Shown here: in pieces, positions 19,491 through 28,997 of the stretch
Layout: each line of letters opens with the position of its first letter
Numbering within the stretch: position 1 is the stretch's first letter
Source: Chitinophagaceae bacterium
GTDB taxonomy: Bacteria > Bacteroidota > Bacteroidia > Chitinophagales > Chitinophagaceae
DNA: 64,000 nt
Direction: 5' to 3'
Assembly: GCA_903642275.1 (NCBI GenBank)
Contig: CAHJWK010000006.1
Coordinates: 1-64,000, forward strand
The notes under the pieces: generated by a model
What the model was told of the DNA's origin: nothing
The model's input: only the letters and a program-made list of their open reading frames with translations
Databases searched by the model: none
Translations under genes and position numbers: made by a program

Positions 19491-22400
19491 CTATTGAGTT
19501 GTTTCTGTTTTAAAATAGTTGTAATAAGCTATAAATTTATTCAAATAACCAGGTGTATTTTTATACTTAGTTTCTATCCAGCAAAGTGTAATAGAATTAA
19601 TAATTTGAACTAAGTTACTCCAGAGTGCAGGATCTTTCTCTGAACGCCAGTTTTTAGTTTTAAATCGATACTTAAGTCGCTCTGCTTTTGCTTTTTTAAT
19701 TTCTAATTCCGTCTGACTTTTATTACAGCTATCGTATGTTTCGTAACCACCAGAAAACGTAAGTGCCCGTTGATAGTTTTCCGGTGATAACCATTGAAGC
19801 CAATCTCCGGCTTCGTTAGCATATTGAATGGTTTTTAAAGCAGTTACAGGTCCCCCATTATAACATGCCAAACATATCTTTAAATAATTTTCATCCATTT
19901 CTAAAGGCAAACTTATTCCAAGTGTTTTTAGCCATGGATTTAAAACTTTATCTTTAAAAAACACAAACTTTTTTATTCCGGATTCAATACTTGTTTCAGG
20001 ATTTAATTGTTCTTCACTTGTTTCTGCCTGCATTAAACCTTTGTAACCAGTTCCCCCTTGACCAGTATTTGCTTTACCATCAGATTCAGCAGCAATAATC
20101 CCCTTTACAATATTTGAATCTGTTCCATAAATTGAGCTATGCTTTTGTATAATATCATTGTAACCTTCAATTCTCTTTACCGTGTGAGGTTCAATATCAA
20201 CACTCTCTGATAAATCAGCATCTGCAGGCTTGTTTAAAGGCGTTAATGGTTTATTTCTTTCTTTGAGTATTGATGCTACATCTGGTGTGGCACGCACCTT
20301 AATAATAGCGAAATAATCAAATGGATTGCCTGCTGCGTCTGACTTAATTTTATCTGATGATGGCAGCCTGATTTGATTTGTTGCAGGGTCTATTTCAATT
20401 TTATGTGTATCAACATTGTCATTCACATTTCCGCCAATAGCAATAATATAAGGCTTATCTCCACTAATAATTTCAGTAATTATATTGCAATGGTTATACG
20501 CTTGTATTGAGTCAAATGTTGAAGCTGTTGGATCTCTGTCATCACGCCTAGCATTACAAATAATGTCTCCCGGTTCTATCTTGTTTTCGTCAGCGAAGGC
20601 ATCACCAATACCCATGTCTTCCAGTTTATAAAGCCAAAAAGGATTGCCTGGCTTACGCTTTTTAGCAGCCTTAATGTAAGTGGTATGCCCGTCTGAATAT
20701 TCAAAATACCTGCCTGCCCCTGCAATACGCAGAACGCAAGAAATAAAAGCAGCACTCCAATATGGGCCTGATTCCAAACTTTTTAAATTGCTTTTAGTTA
20801 TTAATCCCGCATTAAACCAATAACCAAATACCAGCTTAAAGCCCTCCACATCATATTCTTTACGAGTATTCCATTTTGCTTTTTCCTCAAGTGCAATTTT
20901 TACTGCAGTATCCTTAAATTCCTGCCAGTCTTTAGGGTTGTTAAGTGGTATAACCAGTGGCGTATATGCATCTGCATACAGCACATACCTGATTAAAGCA
21001 ATTTTTACATCATATTTAATAAGTGTATATTCTTTTATTGCAGATTTTTCGGTTTTATCAATAAACTTGCCCTTTCTTTCAGGATGACGCGCATAAAAAA
21101 TTTCAGAAGTTATCGCATCACCTGTATCATAACCCTTACTTAATAAATCAATAAGTAAATCTTTATCTAATTGTTCGAGGTTTGATAAACCATCTGGCTT
21201 TACTGCAGTTTTAATTTCATCAGGCGTTGCTTCAGCTAATTGGGAATTTAAAGCTTTATAATCCAGATCATATTCATCAACCTCTTTCGCGTCATCATTT
21301 TCTATCGATATATCTTTTGGTGTATAAGAAAATCTGCTGCTTCCTTTTGCGGGAAACTTAAAGGAATAAGATTCTGATGATTGAGGTTGATAAGAACTTA
21401 TGGGATTAAACCATGAACGACTATTAACTGAAAAATCATAAGATTTACTATCTGTCCACGCTTTTTCAATTGTGTCTTGATGGGGTACTATAATTTTTGG
21501 ATGAATACTTGCAAAATTGATATAGTTATCCTGAAGCATGTCAGCATATTTTCCAGGTTTGCTTTCTGATTTTCCTTTACCAACGCCAGATGAATAATGA
21601 TAGAATATCGTACCTGCACTCTTGGGGTTATGTAACCAGGTATCAATGGAATAACCATACAGGCAATCAAATCCCCAACATTCAATTACATTATCAAGCA
21701 GTGAGTTTTTACCATTTAATATTTTACTTAATATACAACCGCCCGCAGAGTGTGCCGCTAATATAATTTTGCCGGGCTGGGCTGAAGTACCCAAATAATT
21801 ATTTGAATTTAATTCTGCAAGGCACGATAAAATAAAATTATCTAAACCATTGTCTTCACGTAACAAATTTGGTGAAGGGGAATTACAGTGTTTTCCGTTT
21901 TGGGGATCTTCTCCTAATGTGGGTGCAATTAAAATTGCATTTCGCTGGCTTGAATAAAAATATTCGCGGATGTGTGAATAATTTTTCCAATAGTAATCAA
22001 TACCTGATTTTTTAAAATTATCATCAAAATATTGTCCATGAAGAAATAGTACAATATCAACTTTATCAGTAGGCGTAAATCCGGTTGGTATAAAAACACC
22101 AGTTGAATAAAATTTATCTTTTACTGCACTTACATTAATCAAATAATTTTTCCCTTTTGCTGAGTCTATATCAAACCCTTCTTCAAAGCTTACTTCATCA
22201 TCAAGATATTCTTCAGAAAATGCTGTATCTGATGCAACAGTAGAATCGCTCACCAATAAAGACCTTTTTAAATAAACAGGATCATTAAAATAAATAAAAA
22301 AGCAAGTTCCATCTTTAATAGTATTTATTACAAAATCACGAACTTTAAAATCAACAGCAGGGCAACCATAACTTCTTTTACTGATCTCACCTTCTTTAAC

Positions 22401-23453
22401 ATACCATGCACCATGCACAACGATATGCCTGTCAAACGCATTATCATTAAATCCTTTTTCCATTCCTTTTAACTTTAATGAAAATCCGTTATGACCTTGA
22501 TAAGTGTAAAGCGTTACATAAAAACCAAGGCTGCTTTGTTTAGATCTTGGATCATTTGAAAATTTAGACGCCCATTCCTGGCTTCCGGATTTATTACCAT
22601 GTGCAACGTTAGTCTGCAATAATACCTGAGACTTCATTAAATCCAGTATGTATAAACGTTTGTTTCCGGAGGATTGTGTAAAATCGGCAATACTTAGAAT
22701 TTTATTATTTTTAAGATTGCCACTTTTTTCAAGTTTTCTGTAGCCGTTGCACGCAACTTTAAAAGCCGCAAAAGATAAATTAAGCGAAGACAAACCCATT
22801 TTAGCATAAGTATCGTTAATGCTGAAAACAAGAGGTAAAATACCCAACTCTACACACATATTGCCCCACGTTTCCAAATCAATTATGCCGTTTATGCTTA
22901 GTTGATTAAACCGTCTTTTTTGTTTCCATGCAATTACTCCAGCGCTAAAGCTATCGCTGTTAACAAGTAATGTTTTATTTGACTGACCGGTTGCTTTTAA
23001 AAGCAGCGTATTGATCTCATCAATGTAATTTCCCCAACCTAAATCCTGGCTGTTGTTTTTATTTTGCTCAACTACATTATCTTCTATTGCTTCAGCAGGT
23101 ACTTCATATTGATGAGTAAATACATCAGTGGACTTTCCGCTTCTATATGTTAGTATTAATTTTTTAATTTCAAATACTTTATTATTTTTTGAAATCAATA
23201 TTTTTTTTATCCCGCGTTTATTTAAAACATATATTTCATTTCCACCTACAAACTCAACCATGCCGTACCATACAGGCTCACAATGCCCGTATTGCCGGCG
23301 AATTAACAGGTCTCCTGTTTTAATATCATTATCAGTAAGCTTTTTAAACGAAGGCAGTGATTCAAAATATTTCAGCAGATTGCCATTCGTTAGTTCAGGA
23401 ATTTGATTTTCCCAATTTTTAAGTGAAAAACTACCGGATTGCAAATCGTCCAT
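19491..23453 (-). CDS. Giant modular cell-wall enzyme: L,D-transpeptidase, alpha/beta hydrolase, DUF2272-like, lytic transglycosylase
   Basis: A 1320-residue protein with these modules in order. Residues 25-100 are a linker domain shared with the upstream giant protein (RRQYGHCEPVWYG). Residues about 145-205 are peptidoglycan-binding-like (FSAGVIAWKQ, GIIDLETWGNM). Residues 262-390 are a murein L,D-transpeptidase-like domain with HIVVHGAWYV (His347) and RSYGCPAVD (Cys364). Residues 460-660 are an alpha/beta hydrolase with LFLHGQYF and AHSAGG (Ser570). Residues 845-1056 are DUF2272-like (YWSAAFISCVLR, AYNHCNIITE). Residues 1095-1230 are an SLT transglycosylase (GIIAAESDGK with Glu1124, GYKGLMQ, ACYNGGP). 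No signal peptide or membrane segment is seen. It starts 21 bp after the 1419-residue gene. A secreted bacteriolytic or wall-remodelling function is inferred. Confidence 0.9.
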   Translation of the reverse strand: MDDLQSGSFSLKNWENQIPELTNGNLLKYFESLPSFKKLTDNDIKTGDLLIRRQYGHCEPVWYGMVEFVGGNEIYVLNKRGIKKILISKNNKVFEIKKLILTYRSGKSTDVFTHQYEVPAEAIEDNVVEQNKNNSQDLGWGNYIDEINTLLLKATGQSNKTLLVNSDSFSAGVIAWKQKRRFNQLSINGIIDLETWGNMCVELGILPLVFSINDTYAKMGLSSLNLSFAAFKVACNGYRKLEKSGNLKNNKILSIADFTQSSGNKRLYILDLMKSQVLLQTNVAHGNKSGSQEWASKFSNDPRSKQSSLGFYVTLYTYQGHNGFSLKLKGMEKGFNDNAFDRHIVVHGAWYVKEGEISKRSYGCPAVDFKVRDFVINTIKDGTCFFIYFNDPVYLKRSLLVSDSTVASDTAFSEEYLDDEVSFEEGFDIDSAKGKNYLINVSAVKDKFYSTGVFIPTGFTPTDKVDIVLFLHGQYFDDNFKKSGIDYYWKNYSHIREYFYSSQRNAILIAPTLGEDPQNGKHCNSPSPNLLREDNGLDNFILSCLAELNSNNYLGTSAQPGKIILAAHSAGGCILSKILNGKNSLLDNVIECWGFDCLYGYSIDTWLHNPKSAGTIFYHYSSGVGKGKSESKPGKYADMLQDNYINFASIHPKIIVPHQDTIEKAWTDSKSYDFSVNSRSWFNPISSYQPQSSESYSFKFPAKGSSRFSYTPKDISIENDDAKEVDEYDLDYKALNSQLAEATPDEIKTAVKPDGLSNLEQLDKDLLIDLLSKGYDTGDAITSEIFYARHPERKGKFIDKTEKSAIKEYTLIKYDVKIALIRYVLYADAYTPLVIPLNNPKDWQEFKDTAVKIALEEKAKWNTRKEYDVEGFKLVFGYWFNAGLITKSNLKSLESGPYWSAAFISCVLRIAGAGRYFEYSDGHTTYIKAAKKRKPGNPFWLYKLEDMGIGDAFADENKIEPGDIICNARRDDRDPTASTFDSIQAYNHCNIITEIISGDKPYIIAIGGNVNDNVDTHKIEIDPATNQIRLPSSDKIKSDAAGNPFDYFAIIKVRATPDVASILKERNKPLTPLNKPADADLSESVDIEPHTVKRIEGYNDIIQKHSSIYGTDSNIVKGIIAAESDGKANTGQGGTGYKGLMQAETSEEQLNPETSIESGIKKFVFFKDKVLNPWLKTLGISLPLEMDENYLKICLACYNGGPVTALKTIQYANEAGDWLQWLSPENYQRALTFSGGYETYDSCNKSQTELEIKKAKAERLKYRFKTKNWRSEKDPALWSNLVQIINSITLCWIETKYKNTPGYLNKFIAYYNYFKTETTQ

Positions 23454-23474
23454 TTTATTAATTTTTATTTTTAC

Positions 23475-26400
23475 TTATCTTGCCTGTAAAAAAGCGCAGT
23501 TATCAATTCTTTCCTGTATGTATTTGGCAGGAATTGATGAATGACCAACAGAAATTTTATTATTTGATTTAAAGTTGTGTTCTTTATTTTTTTTCTCTAA
23601 ATCATGGGCATTTGAAATAGTTGACAAGCTATAAGCATAATAACACTTTGTACTATTTGCTTTCAACCAATCTTCCCAAGAGTATTTTCCAGTACTATTA
23701 TATAACTTGTATAGTGAATCAAAACCCCAGCACTCATTAATTTTTTGTACGTATTTTGATGCCGTCAAACCTAATATATCGAGCATTGCGTAACCACCTG
23801 CTGAATGGGCAGCAATTATGATGTTATCTATATTTGTTATTTCGTCATTGAAATAATATAGATTGAGAATATATACAATTTCTTCTATGTAGTTATCAAA
23901 AAAAACTGAATCAGAAGATAATAACCCTGCTTCAGACTGATTAAAACCAAGGGTTGGCGCAACGAAAATTATCCTTTTCTTACTACTATTTATTTTTTCA
24001 CGTATTGTATTATGATTCCCATCTGTATCAGATTCTAAATATGTTTTAATTGAATTGTTGTTATGACCATATAGATATAATACTATATCTATGGTTGATA
24101 AAAATTCACTTACACTATCCTGAATGAAAATTGCTGTTTGCGGCTGTTGATCCGATCTTTCACCTCCATGTTTTATGTTTGCGTATATGGTAGTTCCTAA
24201 GGATGGCGTTTTGTTAACTGTAATAATCGGGCTTATTAGAGAGTCAAATGGGTCTGTGCTATCTTCACTATAGTCTTTATTTTCAAATTCTTCTTGGGTA
24301 GAAATTAATTCCAACGATAAATCATCTACTTTAAGAAGGATTATTTTTTTATTATCAGGGTCTGCTTTTAATGAAACAACAAAATGATTATTTTTCATAA
24401 GGCTTTTTGCAAGCTGATATGATTTTGTACTGTCAAGCTGTTTCTCTAACCTAAGCCAGGTATACAAAGCCTGAAAAGAACCATCATCATGATCATCATT
24501 GCAGGCATTATGAGATATAATGCCTGATCTACCATCTAAATACCGGCCTTCTAAAAAGCCGTACCCTGTTGTGAAAACAAAAAAGATTTTAAGGTCTTTT
24601 TTTGAATCAACGGGAATATCTGAATCTTTAAATTTCCAAACCCTGCTAACGTCATTATATGAAACCACTTGTAACCACTTATTTTGAATTATAAAAATAT
24701 CATCTAAGGCAGATCCGATTTCGCTTGTTAAATCAACCGATAACCAATCCCCTAATTTTTGCAAATACGGTTCTTGTACTAAGCCTTCCCGAATACGTAA
24801 TTTATTAATAGTAAATGGCAAATCCATTGTGAGCCATTTTACTAATTCAACTTCTTTTTCCAATTGATTAAGATCTGGAGGTATTCTGTAGATATTAAAT
24901 CCTATTCCCCAAAAACAATATAGAAAATCATTGCCTTCAGGAAATTTTGTTTTTTGATCGTCTGCAAGGGCTTTGGATGATGCAGGAATAGCTTCATGAT
25001 CATTACTGTAAAGTTCATGCCTGCTGTCACATATATAATCACCATTATTATTAACAGTTCCTCTTGGAGGGCAGTTTAGATATTGCTTTTTTCCCGAAGA
25101 ATTTAAAACAGGTTTCCCTTTATCATTGTCTTTATCTAATTTAAGATATTTATTTTTTGGTGAAGAAAGCCACCCCCTGTTTACAAATTCAATCCCTATT
25201 GAAGTTTTATTTAGACCAGGCACCTGAGATTCATATTGAATCAAATCATTAAATTGTAATACTGTTGCATTTCTTAAAACGGCCATATGCGAAGTGTAGG
25301 GAAGCGCAAATCCTTTTGCAGTAGCCTCCCCTTCTATACCTGAAGATGTTTCGTGTAAAACCAAATGAATAATTTCTGAAGCTTTTCTGTTTTTAGGACT
25401 TTTACCATCCTTATTATTTTGAAGATTTCCATTTTGCGTATTATGATCAACGCCAGGTTTCTTCCAGTTTGAAAAATTTGCTACTGCCTCAAATTCTAAT
25501 TTATTTATTACAATAGATGTTTCAGAAACTGGAACATAATCTATCAATTCCTGGATAGTGTAATTTTTATCCCCAGTTTTTGAACTTTTATCGTCTTCAG
25601 TATAATAATCATGATTTTGTTCTGCATATTTATAATTATAAAATTGACTAGACTTTTGTTTGATTTTTTCAGATGAGAGTTTTTTCAACTCCCAGCTTGA
25701 TTGTGGAGTGACAAGTATTTTTTTTCTGCCCTCTTTTGTAAAAACCCACACCTCATTATTATATATAAATTCAACAACACCATACCAGACAGGTTCACAA
25801 TGGCCATACTGCCGCCTGAATAGCATATCATTTTTGCTTATACTTTCATTAACTAAATCAAGCTTAGGTAATGATTCGAAGTATTTGCTTAGATTAATAT
25901 TTTTTAATTGTGGAAATTGATCCCTTGCAGTATCAAGCAAAGATTCCATTGATTCTGAATCTTCCATTTGTAAAAAGTTTTTCTTTTTTAGGTCATTATT
26001 TACTACAGCATTTATATAATTGCTTAAAAGATTTTTTATACTCAATATTCCATTGCCATACCTTTTTCTTTCATTTTTATCTATAGTCAAAGGAATAATG
26101 CATGAATTTTTTAAACGATTAATTACATCCTGAATAGCTAACGGATTATTTGCCGCCTCATACATCAATGCAACAGCACCAGCTACAAAAGGCGCAGCCA
26201 TGCTCGTACCGCTTTTATGTGTAAGCTCTCCTGTTGAATGGCTTTGGAAAGGCGAAGATGATTTTGCTGCAAGAATGCCAATACCCGGTGCGGTTAAATC
26301 AGGCTTTTGCCTGCCGTCCCATGTAGGGCCTGCACTACTGAAAAAAGCAATATTATTTTTATTACCTGTTTCATTAACAGCACCTACACTTATGGAGTAG

Positions 26401-27734
26401 AATCCGTTACAGATAGAACCTGTAGTGGTTGTACTTTTGGAATCGTTTATTGAAAACCGGCTCTGATTTGAAGGCTTGCCAAAATCACGTTCTATCCACG
26501 CCTGAAATCTTCCATCAATTATTTTTTTCCCCTTCAATAAAACAATCCACTTACCATGTTCTGCATTCTCGAATAAAATAATCAATACCTGGCTCAGCTT
26601 TGTATTGGGTTCATTTTTCCTGTGATAATACTTGCCGATTTCGTTTCCACTTTCATCTTTTATAGCGAATCTACCTTCCGTTTTTCTGTAAAATAAGTTA
26701 ACACCATCTGGCGTCTTAAGGCTTATTTCTACATCATCAACACTTTCATACCAGATCTCAATTTCATTAGGCGTGGTATCTTCTTTAGAAATAAGCCATT
26801 CTAATGTTGCTGTTCCGGTTTTAGACAAATTACCTTCTGCATGAACCCTGCTTGTATAGTAATTGCCGCAGCTTTGAACTATAGCCCTGTTCGGCTTTGA
26901 AGTAACTATATAATCTATTGCCTGTTCTATAAGCGAAAGGCCTGCATGCGCATCTCCATGGCTGCCAACGCTCATGTTAACTACTAATGGCTGCTCAGCA
27001 GCGGCGTTATCTAAAAAATGCAGGGCATTGAAAACAGTAATAGAAGTGCCAAGACTTACAATATCTCCCTTTTTGTCTGAAGCAAGATGTACGCCTATTA
27101 AATCTGAACCTGGTGCAGCACCTTTTGGACCAACCGAACCATTGCCTGCGGCAATATCAAGCACATGTGTGCCATGCATGCCGTTAGAATAAATATCTGT
27201 TTTACCGGGATGGTAATTTAATACCTGAAATGGCTGGCCTGAGTTGAGTGCATTATTAATATCGTCACTTGAATGCACCTGACCCATACTATATTGATTT
27301 ACGCCATCGTATTCCGCATCCTGGTTCCAGATATATTTAAACCTTGTTGTTCCGTCAGGGTTAAGAAAATTTGGATGTGTAAAATCAAGCCCCCAGTCTG
27401 CAATACCAACTACAACTCCTTTACCTGTTAAGTTGTTTTTAGCGTTACTTATTTGTTCTGCGTTTTTCTCCCTGCTGTACGAAATATTATGCTGGTCATT
27501 AACATGCGGATCAAGATAAAATAATCGCTGTGCCTTCATGCTTACTACCGCATCATGACTTCTAATTGATACAACATCTCCACGCCTTAAACTGCAGCTT
27601 ACTATGTTTCCTATTTGGGCTATTACTTTTATTTTGTTATGCGGAAGCTGATCAAATTCTGACATTTTGATCAGCACTTCTACTTTGTCATCAGGAGAGC
27701 CCTCGTCTAAAAGTTCCCATAACAATGCATCCAT
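23475..27734 (-). CDS. Giant modular protein: subtilisin-like protease, amidase-like domain, alpha/beta hydrolase
   Basis: A 1419-residue protein. Residues about 100-580 are a complete S8 protease with Asp113 (IADWGLDFTHPNF), His187 (MHGTHVLDIAAGNG), Asn291 (QSCGNYY) and Ser511 (HKSGTSMAAPFVAGA). Residues 612-690 are the linker domain shared with the downstream protein. Residues 785-970 resemble N-acetylmuramoyl-L-alanine amidases (IIHLVLHETSSG, KTSIGIEFVNRGW), but the second zinc-ligand region looks altered. Residues about 1200-1419 are an alpha/beta hydrolase with IIAAHSAGGYAMLD. No Sec signal is visible and the N-terminus begins MDALLWELLDEG. Catalytic residues of the protease are intact. 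It is followed 21 bp later by the 1320-residue gene. Confidence 0.92.
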   Translation of the reverse strand: MDALLWELLDEGSPDDKVEVLIKMSEFDQLPHNKIKVIAQIGNIVSCSLRRGDVVSIRSHDAVVSMKAQRLFYLDPHVNDQHNISYSREKNAEQISNAKNNLTGKGVVVGIADWGLDFTHPNFLNPDGTTRFKYIWNQDAEYDGVNQYSMGQVHSSDDINNALNSGQPFQVLNYHPGKTDIYSNGMHGTHVLDIAAGNGSVGPKGAAPGSDLIGVHLASDKKGDIVSLGTSITVFNALHFLDNAAAEQPLVVNMSVGSHGDAHAGLSLIEQAIDYIVTSKPNRAIVQSCGNYYTSRVHAEGNLSKTGTATLEWLISKEDTTPNEIEIWYESVDDVEISLKTPDGVNLFYRKTEGRFAIKDESGNEIGKYYHRKNEPNTKLSQVLIILFENAEHGKWIVLLKGKKIIDGRFQAWIERDFGKPSNQSRFSINDSKSTTTTGSICNGFYSISVGAVNETGNKNNIAFFSSAGPTWDGRQKPDLTAPGIGILAAKSSSPFQSHSTGELTHKSGTSMAAPFVAGAVALMYEAANNPLAIQDVINRLKNSCIIPLTIDKNERKRYGNGILSIKNLLSNYINAVVNNDLKKKNFLQMEDSESMESLLDTARDQFPQLKNINLSKYFESLPKLDLVNESISKNDMLFRRQYGHCEPVWYGVVEFIYNNEVWVFTKEGRKKILVTPQSSWELKKLSSEKIKQKSSQFYNYKYAEQNHDYYTEDDKSSKTGDKNYTIQELIDYVPVSETSIVINKLEFEAVANFSNWKKPGVDHNTQNGNLQNNKDGKSPKNRKASEIIHLVLHETSSGIEGEATAKGFALPYTSHMAVLRNATVLQFNDLIQYESQVPGLNKTSIGIEFVNRGWLSSPKNKYLKLDKDNDKGKPVLNSSGKKQYLNCPPRGTVNNNGDYICDSRHELYSNDHEAIPASSKALADDQKTKFPEGNDFLYCFWGIGFNIYRIPPDLNQLEKEVELVKWLTMDLPFTINKLRIREGLVQEPYLQKLGDWLSVDLTSEIGSALDDIFIIQNKWLQVVSYNDVSRVWKFKDSDIPVDSKKDLKIFFVFTTGYGFLEGRYLDGRSGIISHNACNDDHDDGSFQALYTWLRLEKQLDSTKSYQLAKSLMKNNHFVVSLKADPDNKKIILLKVDDLSLELISTQEEFENKDYSEDSTDPFDSLISPIITVNKTPSLGTTIYANIKHGGERSDQQPQTAIFIQDSVSEFLSTIDIVLYLYGHNNNSIKTYLESDTDGNHNTIREKINSSKKRIIFVAPTLGFNQSEAGLLSSDSVFFDNYIEEIVYILNLYYFNDEITNIDNIIIAAHSAGGYAMLDILGLTASKYVQKINECWGFDSLYKLYNSTGKYSWEDWLKANSTKCYYAYSLSTISNAHDLEKKNKEHNFKSNNKISVGHSSIPAKYIQERIDNCAFLQAR

Positions 27735-27795
27735 AACGATGATTTTGGATGATTACATTTGACTTAAATATCAAAATAATTTTCTATTAATCAAC

Positions 27796-28524
27796 CTAAT
27801 TTTTTTTCATAACAAAGTATGCAAGTGCTATGACGAGAAATATATTTGTTGGCTGCTGAAAGAATGTGCTTAAGCTTTTTTGAGATGTGCCATCATTTGT
27901 TTTTGAAAAGTCATTTGCGTATGAAGCGGCATTATTTTGAAAAAGATTATTTAACGAGATATTACTATTCCTTATCAGAAGCGCGGCACCGATGGGAAGT
28001 ATAAGTTTTTTAAAGTCAATTTTAGCACCTCCCCCCATCTCCGCACCAATAAGTTCTGCAATAATCTGTAATAGGAAATTATCATTTATTTGTAGTGACT
28101 TTAAAGCTGTCTCCAGTTCGGCCTTGGTGATACTATCAGGTGGACTACCATCAAGTGGCAAAGCAAGTTTCGACAAATCAATCGAGTCTGGGATTAAAGC
28201 CTTTGTTATCATTGCTACACTTAGTTGTGAAGTCTTGGCAGCCTGATTGTCTTTAATTTTTGTTTGCAAACGTTTTACATCGTCATTCACATATGAAAAA
28301 GCTTTTTTCACACTTCCGGATGTAACAGCGCCTTTAGGACGGCTCCTGGTATTCCTTGAATGCCGCCGCCTGTCACGCCTTGACCTTCTTCCATGCCTTC
28401 TGCGGGCTTCATCAAAGTCTTCGCCTGAATCATCATCTGATTCATCATAATCTTCTACGTCATACTCTTCATCAGTATCAACAGATTCGTCAATGTCTTC
28501 ATCATAAGATTCATAAAGTGCCAT
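27796..28524 (-). CDS. Tail-anchored protein with acidic/basic N-terminus, unknown function
   Basis: A 242-residue protein of striking composition. Residues 1-45 are almost all Asp, Glu, Ser and Tyr. Residues 45-70 are Arg-rich (RRRHGRRSRRDRRRHS). A helical middle follows, with a Gly-rich hydrophobic stretch near residues 165-190 (GAEMGGGAKIDF, ILPIGAALLI). It ends in a hydrophobic segment IFLVIALAYFVMKKN typical of a C-terminal membrane anchor. No family is recognised. It is 62 bp upstream of the subtilase gene in the same orientation. A role in docking, exporting or restraining the giant enzymes is only a guess from context. Confidence 0.8.
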   Translation of the reverse strand: MALYESYDEDIDESVDTDEEYDVEDYDESDDDSGEDFDEARRRHGRRSRRDRRRHSRNTRSRPKGAVTSGSVKKAFSYVNDDVKRLQTKIKDNQAAKTSQLSVAMITKALIPDSIDLSKLALPLDGSPPDSITKAELETALKSLQINDNFLLQIIAELIGAEMGGGAKIDFKKLILPIGAALLIRNSNISLNNLFQNNAASYANDFSKTNDGTSQKSLSTFFQQPTNIFLVIALAYFVMKKN

Positions 28525-28567
28525 AATTGTAAATTTTATTGGTTAAAAAATAATTGAAGCGAATTGT

Positions 28568-28954
28568 TTAAACAGATTGTTCTTCTACTACGCCTATCCA
28601 TGGTAATCGTTTAAGCGCTGGCAACACGAGTTGGCGAAAAAGCTTGTCATCAGGCATGTAATATCCTGTCACTCCATTACCACGACATTTTGAGCAACGG
28701 TTATTATCACCCCAACATTTTTCACAGGCGCCGAGAGCCATTGCCAAGTCATCTAATTCACTTACTGCATCCTCAAGGTCTTCTTCTAAAACAATTGCAG
28801 TATTGTATAATTTTCTGAATTGTTTTTTCCCAAATTTATGATCATTGTTCTCATTAGCACTTGTTAGGTTTTGAAACAGTTCCGTGTAAGGCGCTAATTC
28901 AGGACGTTGAGATACTACGTGCTCGATTAGCTTATCATACATTGCGTTTGCCAT
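28568..28954 (-). CDS. Small zinc-ribbon protein, unknown function
   Basis: A 128-residue protein. It has a helical, acidic N-terminal part with ELDDLAMALGACEKCWG and then a four-cysteine cluster CEKC...CSKCRGNG at about residues 77-92. The cluster resembles one repeat of a DnaJ-type zinc finger (CxxCxGxG). The C-terminus is hydrophobic but not membrane-spanning (LFRQLVLPALKRLPWIGVVE). No family is recognised beyond the zinc ribbon. It lies between the glycine-zipper and tail-anchored proteins with gaps of about 43 bp each, so it is very likely in one transcript with them. Confidence 0.8.
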   Translation of the reverse strand: MANAMYDKLIEHVVSQRPELAPYTELFQNLTSANENNDHKFGKKQFRKLYNTAIVLEEDLEDAVSELDDLAMALGACEKCWGDNNRCSKCRGNGVTGYYMPDDKLFRQLVLPALKRLPWIGVVEEQSV

Positions 28955-28997
28955 TTTTTTTATCTTTAATGAGACAGTTGTTTTATGTTGTATAAGT

